Source: Amycolatopsis tucumanensis (lineage in GTDB: Bacteria; Actinomycetota; Actinomycetes; Mycobacteriales; Pseudonocardiaceae). From it: a stretch of 64,000 nucleotides of DNA. Position 1 is the first letter of the stretch; each line of letters starts with the position of its first letter. Location: positions 13,231 through 77,230 of the forward strand of contig NZ_JAKGSD010000041.1 in the NCBI RefSeq assembly GCF_021654135.1, written 5' to 3'. Positions 23,677 to 32,463 of this stretch are shown piece by piece. A program made the position numbers and the translations under genes. The notes beneath the pieces are model-generated. The model searched no databases and was not told where the DNA came from. It saw only the letters and a program-made list of their open reading frames with translations.

Positions 23677-24849
23677 ATGAGCACAGGCGGCTTGTCGAAA
23701 GCCCGGCTGGGGCGGCTCCACGACGTGATGGCCGGTTACGTCGAACGCGGCGAGGTCCCCGGGGTGATCACGCTCGTCGAGCGCCACGGGGAGGTGCACG
23801 TGGACGTGCTCGGCTCGGTCGCGTTCGGCGGGCCCGCGTTGAGCCGGGACAGCCTGTTCCGCATCAGCTCGATGACCAAACCCATCGCCGCGGCGGCCGC
23901 GATGGCGCTCGTCGAGCAGTGCCGGCTCCGGCTCGGCGAGCCGCTGGACGAGCTGCTGCCGGAGCTGGCGGACAGGCGGGTGCTCGCCCGGATCGACGGG
24001 CCGCTCGACGAGACGGTCCCCGCCGAGCGGGCCATCACGCTGCGGGACCTGCTGACGTTCCGGATGGGGTTCGGCCAGCTGTACCTGCCGGAGGAGCCGC
24101 CCATCGTGCGGGCGGCGCACGAAGCGGGCATCGGAATGGGCCCGCCGAGGCCGTCGGAGATGCCGGAGCCGGACGAGTGGATGCGGCGCCTCGGCTCGCT
24201 GCCGCTGATGTGCCCGCCCGGCGGCCGCTGGCTCTACAACACGGGTTCGGACGTGCTGGGGGTGCTGCTGGCGCGAGTGGGCGGTTCGCTGGAGGAGGTG
24301 CTGCGCGAGACCGTGCTGGACCCGCTGGGGATGGACGACACACGGTTCACCGCGGACGCGGACCGGCTGGTCACCGCGTACGGGGGCGACCTGACGGTCT
24401 ACGACCCGCCGGACGGCGAGTGGTCCCGCCCGCCCCGGTTCCCGTCCGCCGCCGGCGGCCTGGTGTCCACGGTGGACGACCTGCTGAGCTTCGGCCGGAT
24501 GATGCTCCACTTCGGACGGTCCGGCAGCGGGCGGGTGCTGGCGCGGCCCACGGTGGAGGCCATGGTGACCGACCAGCTGACGCCGGGGGAGAAGGCGGTG
24601 TCCGGCTTCTACCCCGGTTACTTCGACACGCGTGGCTGGGGCTTCGGCCTGTCGATGACCACCGCGCGCGACGACATCGCGTCGGTGCCCGGCCGGTTCG
24701 GCTGGGACGGCGGGCTCGGCACGTCGTGGTTCTCCGACCCGAAGGAGGACCTGGTCGGGATCCTGCTGACGCAGAAGGCCGGGTTCCCGCAGTACAACAA
24801 CCTGTACCTGGACTTCTGGACCTCGGTGTACCAGTCAATCGCCGATTAG
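23677..24849 (+). CDS. Serine hydrolase, beta-lactamase class C / esterase family
   Basis: The 390-residue protein has the nucleophile motif SSMTK (SxxK) at about residues 63-67 and a tyrosine motif WLYNTGSDVLGVLLAR, giving the penicillin-binding fold used by esterases and D-peptidases as well as lactamases. There is no signal peptide, so a cytoplasmic esterase or transacylase is more likely than an antibiotic-degrading lactamase. I prefer the ATG at 23677; a TTG at 23665 overlapping the previous stop would add four residues. It is third in the TetR-linked operon. Its end overlaps the convergent epimerase gene by 15 bases. Confidence 0.88.
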   Translation: MSTGGLSKARLGRLHDVMAGYVERGEVPGVITLVERHGEVHVDVLGSVAFGGPALSRDSLFRISSMTKPIAAAAAMALVEQCRLRLGEPLDELLPELADRRVLARIDGPLDETVPAERAITLRDLLTFRMGFGQLYLPEEPPIVRAAHEAGIGMGPPRPSEMPEPDEWMRRLGSLPLMCPPGGRWLYNTGSDVLGVLLARVGGSLEEVLRETVLDPLGMDDTRFTADADRLVTAYGGDLTVYDPPDGEWSRPPRFPSAAGGLVSTVDDLLSFGRMMLHFGRSGSGRVLARPTVEAMVTDQLTPGEKAVSGFYPGYFDTRGWGFGLSMTTARDDIASVPGRFGWDGGLGTSWFSDPKEDLVGILLTQKAGFPQYNNLYLDFWTSVYQSIAD

Positions 24850-25821
24850 CGCGGCCTCCTCGTCGCGGGTGAGCCCGGCCTTGCGCGGGCGGTCCAGGCC
24901 ACGGGCGCGCTCCTCGTCGAGGGCCGCGCGCACGGTGTCGACGAGCGGGCGGATCTCCAGCCCGGCCGCGTGCGCCGCCGACGCGTCGTGTGCGGCGAGG
25001 CCGTGGTGGCTCTCCGGCAGCCACAGCGGCAGCGACTTCGGGCCGAACCACGGCTGGACGCCCGCCGCGGTCAGGGTTTCCTCGGCGACCGGGACCAGTT
25101 CGGTGCCGGGCGGGGCGACGAGGTCGGCGATCTCCTCCAGCACCGGGCCCAGCGGAGCGACCGGGCTGACCGCGTCGTAGGCGCCGGTGAGGCGCTGCTC
25201 GCCTGCCGTCACGATCCACGCCGCGAGGTCGCGGACGTCGACGTGCTGGAACGGCTGCTTCGGGGTGTCGGGCACCGCCACGCGGCCGCCGCGGCTGAAG
25301 CGAGCCGGCCAGTAGCCGAAGCGGTCCATGTAGTCACCCGGGCCGGTGATCTGCCCCGGCCGCACGATGAACAGCCGGTCGCCGAGGGCGTCGCGGGCCG
25401 CGTGCTCGCAGGCGACCTGCACGCCGCCGTAGACCTCCGGCGTCATCTCGGCCAGGTCGATCCGGTCGTGTTCGATCGGTTCGTGCTGCGGGGATTCCGC
25501 GGTCTGGCCGAGCGTCGCGGTGTCCGCGTAAGTGTTGATCGTGGAGACGTACGTCCAGTGCCGGGTGGTGATGACGCGCAACGCGTCGCGGACCCAGCGC
25601 AGCCCGGTGTACGCGATGTCGACCACCGCGTCGAACCGCTCACCCGCCAGTACGTCGATCGAGCCCGGCTCGTCCCGGTCGACGCGGACGTGCCGCGCGC
25701 CGTCCGGCACGCTCCCCGACACGCCACGCGCCGCGCACACGACGTCGTGACCGCGCCGGACCGCTTCCGCCGCAACGGTTTTCGAGAGGAACGACGTCCC
25801 ACCCAGCACCAGCAACCGCAT
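24835..25821 (-). CDS. NAD(P)-dependent epimerase/dehydratase-like protein (extended SDR)
   Basis: The 328 residues begin MRLLVLGGTSFLSKTVAAEA, a Rossmann GGTxFxS signature slightly altered from GxxGxxG, as in atypical and extended SDR proteins that act as oxidoreductases or RNA-binding relatives. YVSTINTYAD and VYGGVQVACEHAARDALG give the catalytic-region strand, but the standard YxxxK is changed to YGGVQ, so dehydrogenase activity is uncertain. It may be an NAD-binding isomerase or reductase-like protein. The gene is transcribed toward the hydrolase gene and probably stands alone. Confidence 0.78.
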   Translation of the reverse strand: MRLLVLGGTSFLSKTVAAEAVRRGHDVVCAARGVSGSVPDGARHVRVDRDEPGSIDVLAGERFDAVVDIAYTGLRWVRDALRVITTRHWTYVSTINTYADTATLGQTAESPQHEPIEHDRIDLAEMTPEVYGGVQVACEHAARDALGDRLFIVRPGQITGPGDYMDRFGYWPARFSRGGRVAVPDTPKQPFQHVDVRDLAAWIVTAGEQRLTGAYDAVSPVAPLGPVLEEIADLVAPPGTELVPVAEETLTAAGVQPWFGPKSLPLWLPESHHGLAAHDASAAHAAGLEIRPLVDTVRAALDEERARGLDRPRKAGLTRDEEAALIGD

Positions 25822-25878
25822 GTGATCGACTCTGCCTGAGCCCGTGAATGGCGGGCCAGGGATTTCGCGCAGAGCGGA

Positions 25879-26394
25879 TCAGGTCAGCGGGGTCAACAGC
25901 CGGTGCGGCTCCCGCAGCGCGACGCTCACCGGGTCGTCCCGGTGGTCGCGCTTCGCACCGGGGCCGAGGCTCACCACCAGGTCCGCCGGCGCGGGGACGG
26001 TCCGGCAGCGCGGGCAGAGCCCGGACTCCGTGACGGCCGTGCCGCAGTCCGCGTGGCTGAAGACGCGCCGCGGCCCGGCGGGCGGCCCGAACTCGTGCTC
26101 GCCCCACTGCGCCAACGCGAACACCGCGGGCCACAGGGCGATGCCGCGCTCGGTGAGGACGTACTCGTGGCCGGACGGCCGCGGACGCCGTTCGAGCAGG
26201 CCCGCGGCGACCAGGGACTTCAGCCGGTCGGTGAGGACGGCGCGCGGGATGTCCAGGTGCGCGCACAGGTCGCCGAACCGGCGGACGCCGTAGAAGAAGT
26301 CCCGCAGGACGAGCAGCGTCCACCGCTTGCCGACGACCTCCAGCGCCCGCGCCAGTGAGCAGTCCTGGGTCGCGTAGTCCTTGCCGAGTGCCAC
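25879..26394 (-). CDS. HxlR family transcriptional regulator
   Basis: The 171-residue protein has a winged-helix HxlR domain at residues 1-95 (SLARALEVVGKRWTLLVLRD, GVRRFGDLCAHLDIPRAVLT, EYVLTERGIALWPAVFALAQ) and an extra C-terminal part of about 70 residues with CGTAV and LCPRCRT pairs, perhaps a zinc ribbon (C-x2-C and one more C). It is divergent from an MFS transporter gene with two GTTC-N7-GAAC palindromes between. The C-terminal Cys set fits ligand- or redox-sensing, but this is inference. Confidence 0.92.
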   Translation of the reverse strand: MALGKDYATQDCSLARALEVVGKRWTLLVLRDFFYGVRRFGDLCAHLDIPRAVLTDRLKSLVAAGLLERRPRPSGHEYVLTERGIALWPAVFALAQWGEHEFGPPAGPRRVFSHADCGTAVTESGLCPRCRTVPAPADLVVSLGPGAKRDHRDDPVSVALREPHRLLTPLT

Positions 26395-26413
26395 GGATCC
26401 AGCATAGCGACTG

Positions 26414-26466
26414 GTTCAGTTATTGAACTACTGCTGCTAGTGTCCCTTCTAGTTCGTTGACTGAAC
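26414..26466. promoter_or_regulatory. Paired palindromes, candidate HxlR operators
   Basis: GTTC-AGTTATT-GAAC at 26414-26428 and GTTC-GTTGACT-GAAC at 26452-26466 have the same half-sites and the same seven-base spacer, with centres 38 bases apart. They fill the gap between the divergent HxlR and MFS genes, an ideal place to control both. Confidence 0.7.
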
Positions 26467-26476
26467 TGGAGGGGTG

Positions 26477-27823
26477 ATGGCAACGCTGGTAATCGCGTGC
26501 GCCGCGGCGTTCCTGGTGCTGGTGAACTTCACCGCGCCGCTCGCCACGCTCGGCGAGATCGCGGACGCGCTCGGGGCGGGGCCCGCCGGGCAGACGTGGA
26601 TCCTCGGGAGCATCAGCCTCGGCCTGGCCGCGGCGCTGCTGATCGCGGGGAGTCTCGCGGACACGTTCGGCCGCAGGCGGGTGTTCGTGCTGGGCGGAGC
26701 GGGGCTCGCGGCCGGCAGCGTGCTGTGCGCGCTGGCCCCGGCGACGTGGGCGTTCGTCCTGGGGCGGATCGTGCAGGGCGTGGCCGGGGCGGCGTTGCTG
26801 GTGTCCAGCCTGGGGCTCATCGCGCACGCCCACCCGGCCGGGGCGGCGCGCGTGCGGGCGACGGGGCTGTGGGGCGCGATGCTCGGTGGCGGGATCACGG
26901 TCGGGCCGGTGATGGCCGCGCTGTTGACCGCGCCGGCGGGCTGGCGGTCGGTGTACTGGCTGATCGCGCTGCTCGGCGCGGCGGTGGCGGCCGCGGGCGC
27001 GCGGTTGCCGGAGTCCCGGGGGATCCCGCGGCCGACGGACTTCGCGGGCCTGCTGACGCTCGGGCCGGGGATCGCGCTGCTGGTCGCGGCCCTGACCGAG
27101 GCCCGCGCGGGGTGGGACGCGGGTGTGGTCGTCTGGGCGGCGCCGGCGGTGGTCCTGCTGGGGGTGTTCGTCGTGGTCGAGTTGCGGGTCGCGGAGCCGA
27201 TGATCGACCTGCGGCTGCTGCGCGCCCCGGCGTTCCGCGCGGCCACGACGGGGGCGCTGACCAGCGGGATCGCGGTCGTGTCGTACATGACGTTCCTGCC
27301 CAGCCTGTTGCACCGGCTGCTCGGGCTGACCCCGCTCGCCGCGGCGGCGGTGGTGTCGATCTGGTCGGGCGTGTCGTTCGTGGTGGCCGCCCAGGCCCGG
27401 CGGGTGACGGGACGGCTGGGCGACCGGCGCCAGGCCGCGCTGGGGCTCGGCCTGTGCGCGGCGGGGGAGCTGGCCACGCTCGGGTTGACGGCGCACTCGT
27501 CGTGGTGGCACTTCGCGCCCGGGCTGGCCGTGGCGGGAGTCGGCACAGGCCTGTCGAACGCGGCGCTGGCGGGGCTCTCGGTGCGAACCGTGCCGCCCGA
27601 CCGAGCCGCGATGGGCACCGGGGCCAACAACACGGCCCGCTACGTCGGATCCGCGCTGGGGATCGCCCTGGTCGCGGTCGTACTGGCGGTGGCGCCCGGT
27701 GCGGCCGGGGTGAACTACGCGGCCGCGATCACGGGCGCGTTGGCCTTGCTCGGCGCTGTGGTGACGGCCCTGAGCCGGGAGCGCGTTCCGGAGCACGGGC
27801 TGGTGAGCAGCGGACGGGGCTAG
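26477..27823 (+). CDS. MFS transporter (DHA2-like, drug efflux type)
   Basis: The 448-residue membrane carrier begins MATLVIACAAAFLVLVNFTA and has the loop motif GSLADTFGRRRVFVLGGAGL between helices 2 and 3, with about 12-14 hydrophobic segments. GAMLGGGITVGPVMAALLTA in helix 5 is an antiporter-type motif. The ATG at 26477 lies four bases past GGAGG. The divergent HxlR gene and the two palindromes indicate induction by an unknown compound. It converges with the hydrolase gene at a hairpin. Confidence 0.9.
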   Translation: MATLVIACAAAFLVLVNFTAPLATLGEIADALGAGPAGQTWILGSISLGLAAALLIAGSLADTFGRRRVFVLGGAGLAAGSVLCALAPATWAFVLGRIVQGVAGAALLVSSLGLIAHAHPAGAARVRATGLWGAMLGGGITVGPVMAALLTAPAGWRSVYWLIALLGAAVAAAGARLPESRGIPRPTDFAGLLTLGPGIALLVAALTEARAGWDAGVVVWAAPAVVLLGVFVVVELRVAEPMIDLRLLRAPAFRAATTGALTSGIAVVSYMTFLPSLLHRLLGLTPLAAAAVVSIWSGVSFVVAAQARRVTGRLGDRRQAALGLGLCAAGELATLGLTAHSSWWHFAPGLAVAGVGTGLSNAALAGLSVRTVPPDRAAMGTGANNTARYVGSALGIALVAVVLAVAPGAAGVNYAAAITGALALLGAVVTALSRERVPEHGLVSSGRG

Positions 27824-27847
27824 TCGGTCATCCGCCGTCCGCTGCTC
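27805..27847. terminator. Bidirectional hairpin between convergent genes
   Basis: GAGCAGCGGACGG (27805-27817) and CCGTCCGCTGCTC (27835-27847) are perfectly complementary 13-base arms with a 17-base loop. The left arm covers the end of the MFS gene and the right arm lies just before the hydrolase stop. Confidence 0.65.
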
Positions 27848-27851
27848 GCCG

Positions 27852-28721
27852 TCATCGCGCCAGGAGGTCTCGCAGCGCCTTGATCACCTCGGCCGGGCCT
27901 TCTTCCGCCATGAAGTGGCCCGAGGTCACCGTCCGGTGGTCGAGGTCCGGCGCCCACTTCCGCCACACTGCCGCGGCGTCGTAGCCGAGCGCGGCGCCCC
28001 AGTCCTGCTGCAGCACGGTCACCGGCATCGTCAGGTGGCGGCCGGCTTCGCGGTCGGCGGTGTCGTGCGTGATGTCGATCCCGGCGGTCGCCCGGTAGTC
28101 GGCGACGATCGAGGTCACCGCCTCACGCGAGGCGCGCAGGTACTCGGCCCGCACGTCCGCCGGGATCGCGTCCGGGTTCTGCGTCCACGCGTCCAGGAAG
28201 TAGCCGAAGAACTCGTCCGGCACGGCGCCGATCATCTTCTCCGCCAGCCCGGGCGGCTGCGCCATCAGGTACAGGTGGAACCCGACCGCCGCGCTCGCGC
28301 CGTGCATCACGTCCCACATGTCCAGCGTCGGCAGCACGTCCAGCGATGCCAGGTGCGTGACGGTGTCCGGGTGGTCCAGTCCGGCGCGGATCGCGACCAG
28401 CGCGCCGCGGTCGTGCCCGGCCAGCGCGAACCGCGAGTGCCCGAACGCGCGGGCCACCGCCACGACGTCGGCGGCCATCGTGCGCTTGGAGTACGTCTCG
28501 CCGGTGTCCGCGGGCTTGTCGCTGTCGCCGTAGCCACGCAGGTCCGGCACGATCACGGTGTGGTCGGCGACGAGGTCGGCGGCCACGTGCCGCCACATCA
28601 GGTGGGTCTGCGGGAAGCCGTGCAACAGCACGACCGGGCTGCCGGAACCGCCGATGGCCACGTTGAGTGAAACGCCCTCGGCGACGGGAACCCGCTGGTA
28701 GTCGAATCCGGTGATCTGCAT
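27852..28721 (-). CDS. Alpha/beta hydrolase (haloacetate dehalogenase/epoxide hydrolase-like)
   Basis: The 289 residues have an oxyanion HGFPQT box near residue 35, the DLRGYGDSDKP strand, and the nucleophile elbow GHDRGALVA, in which Asp replaces Ser. That Asp-type nucleophile is found in dehalogenases and epoxide hydrolases, here with a cap domain of about 70 residues and a catalytic His in TSGHFMAEE. The combination resembles fluoroacetate dehalogenases, but epoxide hydrolysis is equally possible. The ATG start faces the AfsR-like regulator gene across a 68-base gap, so that regulator may control it. Confidence 0.85.
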   Translation of the reverse strand: MQITGFDYQRVPVAEGVSLNVAIGGSGSPVVLLHGFPQTHLMWRHVAADLVADHTVIVPDLRGYGDSDKPADTGETYSKRTMAADVVAVARAFGHSRFALAGHDRGALVAIRAGLDHPDTVTHLASLDVLPTLDMWDVMHGASAAVGFHLYLMAQPPGLAEKMIGAVPDEFFGYFLDAWTQNPDAIPADVRAEYLRASREAVTSIVADYRATAGIDITHDTADREAGRHLTMPVTVLQQDWGAALGYDAAAVWRKWAPDLDHRTVTSGHFMAEEGPAEVIKALRDLLAR

Positions 28722-28789
28722 GGCACCGAGCGTGCGCCGGCCCGGTCAGCAACGGATCAGCACGCGCTCAGCGGCTACAGTGCGTGGTG

Positions 28790-31700
28790 ATGGGCTCGTC
28801 CGTGCGGTTCGCGGTGCTCGGCCCGCTGATCGCCGAGGCCGGGCGAGGTCCGCTCGACCTCAAGGGACCGCGGCACCGGGCCGTTCTCGCGCGTCTGCTG
28901 ATCGCGCGCGGCCGGGTGGTGCCGGTCGACCGCCTCGTCGACGACCTGTGGGCCGACCCGCCCGATGGCGCGGTCGGTGCCATCCAGACCTTCGTCGCGG
29001 CGTTGCGTCGCGCGCTGGAACCCGACCGGCCGCCGCGCACCCCCGCGCAGTTGCTCGTGACCACCGGCGGCGGCTACGCGCTGCGCGCCGAGGAGGTCGA
29101 CGCGTGGCGTTTCGAGGAGGCGGTCACGAAGTCCGCCGGTCTCGCGCCGGCCGAAGCACTGTCCCTTGTGGACGAAGCGCTGGGTCTGTGGCGCGGCCCG
29201 GCCTACGCCGAGTTCGCCGATCAGGCCTGGGCGCGTGCGGAGATCGCCCGCTTGGACGAGCTGCGCCTGCTCGCGGTGGAACGCCGGGCGGACGCGTTGC
29301 TGGGCCTCGGGCGTGCCGCGGAAGCCGTGCCGGACCTGGAGGCCCACACCGGCGCGCATCCGTTGCGGGAGAACGGGTGGCGGCTGCTCGCGCTCGCGCT
29401 GTACCGGGCGGGCCGTCAGGGCGACGCGCTCGCCGCGCTGCGCCGGGCACGGCAGGCGCTGGCCGACGAACTGGGCGTCGACCCAGGGCCGGACCTGCGC
29501 GAGCTGGAGGCGGACATCCTCGCGCAGGCGCCCGAGCTGCGTGGTGCGGTGGCTGAGTCGGGTGGCCGGGCGCCGGGCTCGGTCGGGCGGGGCGATGAGT
29601 CGGAGGGTGAGGCGTCGGGCCTGCCGGGTGGCCGGGGCGCTGCGCTGGCGGGTCAGGCGTCGGGTGGGCGGGGCGCTGCGCTGGGGGGTCAGGCGTCGGG
29701 CGGGCGGGGCGCTGCGCTGGGGGAACCGCTCGTCGGGCGGGATGACGAGCTGGCACGGCTCGTCGAGGCCGCCGGGCGGGCGTCCCTCGTCCTCATCTCC
29801 GGCGAGGCGGGCGCTGGCAAGACCGCGCTCGCCGAAGCGTTCACCGCTGAGATGGCAGCGCGGGGCTGGTCCACCGCGTGGGGCGTCAACCCCGAGCACG
29901 AAGGCATGCCCGCCGCCTGGCCGTGGACCCGGATCCTCGACGCGCTCGGCATCGCGCCCCCGGCCGAGCCGAACCGCTTCCAGTGGCACCGCGCCGTGCG
30001 CGAACAGCTCGCCCGGCGGGGCAAGCTGCTGCTGGTCCTCGACGACCTGCACTGCGCAGGCGAGGAGACCCTGGCGCTGCTGTCCGCGCTGGTCACCGAC
30101 CCGCTGCCGGGGCCGGTGCTGATCGTCGCCACCTACCGCAGCACCGACGTCGCCCCCGGGCTCGCCGGTTTCCTCGGCCGCATCGCGCGGGCCGAGCCGG
30201 TGCGGATTTACCTCGGCGGCCTGCCCGCGGACGCGGTGCCTGCGCTCGTGCGGGCCGCCACCGGCCGGGACGTCGACACCGGCACCGCCCGGACGATCCA
30301 CCAGCGCAGCGGCGGCAACCCGTTCTTCGTGCGCGAACTGGCGCGCGTGCTCGACACCGAGGGTGCGCTCTCGGCGGTGCCGCCGGGCGTGCGGGACGTG
30401 GTCCGGTACCGCGTCGCGCAGCTGCCCGACGCGGTCCAGGCCGTGCTGCGGCAGGCCGCGGTCATCGGCACCGAGGTCGACCTGGACCTCCTGCCCGGCG
30501 ACGCCCTCGACGCACTCGAACTCGCCGCCGAACGCGGTTTCCTCGTCGAACACGGGCCGGGCCGGTTCCGGTTCGCGCACGCCCTCGTCCGCGACACGCT
30601 CTACCAGGACCTGTCCCGCTCGCGCCGGGCCCGGTTGCACGCGCGGATCGGCGAGGCGATCGAACGCCTGCGGCCCGGGGACGGCGCCGCGCTGGCGCAC
30701 CACTTCCTGCTCGCCGAGGCACCCGCCGCGGTGCGGTACGCGCGCGCCGCGGCCGAGGACGCCGAGCGCCGCTTCGCCCCGCACGAGGCCGCGCGGCTGT
30801 GGCAGGCCGCGCTCGACCACGCCGACCGCCGCGCGCCCGCCGAGCCGGATCGTGGCGTGGCCGGCGGGAGTGCTGCCGCTGCTGGCGGTGGTGGTGCGGC
30901 TGCCGGTGGGAATGGCGGTGTGGCTGGCGGCGCAGGTGGTGCGGTTGCCGGTGGGGATGGCGGTGTGGCTGGCGGCGCAGGTGGTGCGGTTGCCGGTCGG
31001 GATGGCGGTGTGGCTGGCGGCGCAGGTGGTGCGGTTGCCGGTGGGGATGGCAGTGTGGCTGGCGGCGCAGGTGGTGCGGTTGCCGGTGGGGCTGGTGGTG
31101 TGCCTGGCGGCGCAGCTGGTGCGGCTGCCGGTGGGGATCGTGGTGCGGCTGTGGGCGCGGATCGGGGTGTGGGCTCCGGCGCCGGCGTGCCGGAGCGGCT
31201 CGAGCTGATCATGGGCCTCGTGCGGGCGCTGGCCGTCGCCGGTGAGCTCGATCGAGCGCGCGAGCACCGGGCCGAGGCGCTCACCCTGGCCGAGCAGGTC
31301 GGTGACCCCGCGCTGACCGCACGCGTGCTCGTCGCCTTCGACGTGCCCGCGATCTGGACCGCCGCCGACGATCCCGCGCTCGCCCGGCGGATCGCCGACG
31401 CGACCGAGCGGACCCTGGACGCGTTGCCACCGGGCGAAGACGCGGTTCGCGCACGTCTGCTCGCCACGCTCGCCCTCGAACTGCGCAACACCGCGGGCGA
31501 CCGGGGACCGCGGGCCGCGCGGGAAGCCGAGGCACTGGCCCGGCGCCTCGACGATCCCGCCCTGCTCGCGTTCGCGTTGAACGCCCGGTTCATGCAGTCC
31601 TTCGAGCGCGCCGGGCTCGCACCGGAGCGGGCCCGCATCGGGCGCGAGCTGGTCGAGCTGGCCCGGCGCCACGAACTGGTGACGTTCGAGGTGCTCGGCC

Positions 31701-32263
31701 ACCTCGTCCTGGTGCAAGCCGCCTCGGCCCTCGCCGACTTCGCCACCGCCGACCGCCACGCGGAGGCGGCCGACGAGCTCGGCGAGAAGCACGAGATCCC
31801 GCTCGTCGGCGTGTTCACGCAGTGGTATCGCGCGATGCGGACGTCCGCGGCCGGGCAGCCCGCCGAAGCGGCGTACCGCGCGGCGGCGGCCCGGCTGGCA
31901 GGCACCGGGATGTCCGGTGTGGACAGTGGGATCCTCGGCTTCGCCCTGCTGTGCGACCGCCTCCAGCGCGGCGCCGACCCCGGGCACGACCTCGACTTCG
32001 GCGCCTACGAGCCGTGGTGCCGCCCGGTGGTGTCCGACGACGGGTCGGAGATCCCGCCCTCTCCGCGCGACCTGCTCTTCGAAGCCCGCACGTGCCTGCA
32101 CGCCCTGGTAGCGATCCGCCGCGGCGACCGGCCGGCGATGGCCCGCCTGCACGCCGAACTGCTGCCCGCGGCGGGCGAACTGGCCGGCGCGGGCAGCGGA
32201 CTGCTCACGCTCGGCCCGGTCAGCCGGTACCTGGACGAGCTGGCCCGCCACGGCAACGGTTGA
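28790..32263 (+). CDS. AfsR-like regulator: BTAD + ATPase + helical repeats
   Basis: This giant of about 1157 residues controls transcription through an N-terminal OmpR-type winged helix (about 1-95) and a BTAD helical domain to about 245 (EEAVTKSAGLAPAEALSLVD, RPRLDEL-type helices), then an AAA ATPase with P-loop SGEAGAGKTAL at about 338-348 and Walker B LLLVLDDLH near 412. The C-terminal 350 residues are TPR-like. Two repetitive inserts join the domains: an 11-residue unit near 280-311 and a Gly/Ala/Val-rich tract near 695-800. The start is ATG 28790 or GTG 28784 with no ribosome site, so it may be leaderless. Activation of secondary-metabolite or stress genes is typical of AfsR; targets are unknown, with the divergent hydrolase a candidate. 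Confidence 0.9.
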   Translation: MGSSVRFAVLGPLIAEAGRGPLDLKGPRHRAVLARLLIARGRVVPVDRLVDDLWADPPDGAVGAIQTFVAALRRALEPDRPPRTPAQLLVTTGGGYALRAEEVDAWRFEEAVTKSAGLAPAEALSLVDEALGLWRGPAYAEFADQAWARAEIARLDELRLLAVERRADALLGLGRAAEAVPDLEAHTGAHPLRENGWRLLALALYRAGRQGDALAALRRARQALADELGVDPGPDLRELEADILAQAPELRGAVAESGGRAPGSVGRGDESEGEASGLPGGRGAALAGQASGGRGAALGGQASGGRGAALGEPLVGRDDELARLVEAAGRASLVLISGEAGAGKTALAEAFTAEMAARGWSTAWGVNPEHEGMPAAWPWTRILDALGIAPPAEPNRFQWHRAVREQLARRGKLLLVLDDLHCAGEETLALLSALVTDPLPGPVLIVATYRSTDVAPGLAGFLGRIARAEPVRIYLGGLPADAVPALVRAATGRDVDTGTARTIHQRSGGNPFFVRELARVLDTEGALSAVPPGVRDVVRYRVAQLPDAVQAVLRQAAVIGTEVDLDLLPGDALDALELAAERGFLVEHGPGRFRFAHALVRDTLYQDLSRSRRARLHARIGEAIERLRPGDGAALAHHFLLAEAPAAVRYARAAAEDAERRFAPHEAARLWQAALDHADRRAPAEPDRGVAGGSAAAAGGGGAAAGGNGGVAGGAGGAVAGGDGGVAGGAGGAVAGRDGGVAGGAGGAVAGGDGSVAGGAGGAVAGGAGGVPGGAAGAAAGGDRGAAVGADRGVGSGAGVPERLELIMGLVRALAVAGELDRAREHRAEALTLAEQVGDPALTARVLVAFDVPAIWTAADDPALARRIADATERTLDALPPGEDAVRARLLATLALELRNTAGDRGPRAAREAEALARRLDDPALLAFALNARFMQSFERAGLAPERARIGRELVELARRHELVTFEVLGHLVLVQAASALADFATADRHAEAADELGEKHEIPLVGVFTQWYRAMRTSAAGQPAEAAYRAAAARLAGTGMSGVDSGILGFALLCDRLQRGADPGHDLDFGAYEPWCRPVVSDDGSEIPPSPRDLLFEARTCLHALVAIRRGDRPAMARLHAELLPAAGELAGAGSGLLTLGPVSRYLDELARHGNG
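29627..29723. repeat. 33-bp tandem repeat in the BTAD-ATPase linker
   Basis: Nearly three copies of a 33-base unit encode GGRGAALGGQAS-type 11-residue repeats inside the regulator, between the BTAD and ATPase domains. The period is a multiple of three, so copy changes keep the frame. Confidence 0.75.
30914..31138. repeat. 45-bp in-frame minisatellite in the AfsR-like gene
   Basis: Four near-perfect 45-base units begin at 30914, 30959, 31004 and 31049, each encoding GGVAGGAGGAVAGGD or a one-residue variant, and a degenerate fifth follows. The tract extends with poorer units to about 31190. It joins the ATPase and TPR parts of the regulator and looks flexible and low-complexity. Confidence 0.85.
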
Positions 32264-32463
32264 GTTGAGGTGCCCACAAACTCCCGTGCTCGTGACGGCT
32301 GCCCGGTCGCGTCGCGGTCCGGGCGGCAGACGTGCGTGGTGGCTGCTTGGGCCGGCGCAGCGTGGCTTCGGCTCGAAGCGGTTCACGCCTCGCGATCGTG
32401 CCGGGCGGCCGGCGATGCGCGCGGCCGTTGCGGGGCAGGCCTTCGCGGTCCAGCCGCGAGCGG

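Noticed and set aside
30914..31138. CRISPR-like regular repeats
   Set aside because: The units are contiguous, with no unique spacers, and lie inside a coding frame.
30363..31208. Frame with repeated hydrophobic VVRLPVGMAVWLAAQ units
   Set aside because: It is a second reading frame over the 45-bp minisatellite inside the AfsR-like gene. The hydrophobic look comes from the repeat, and it has no start context or homology.
28775..32386. Very long open frame antisense to the AfsR-like gene, 1203 codons
   Set aside because: GC-rich third-position bias keeps the opposite strand open; the product is Arg/Pro/His-rich with tandem low-complexity repeats mirroring the minisatellite, and no domain.
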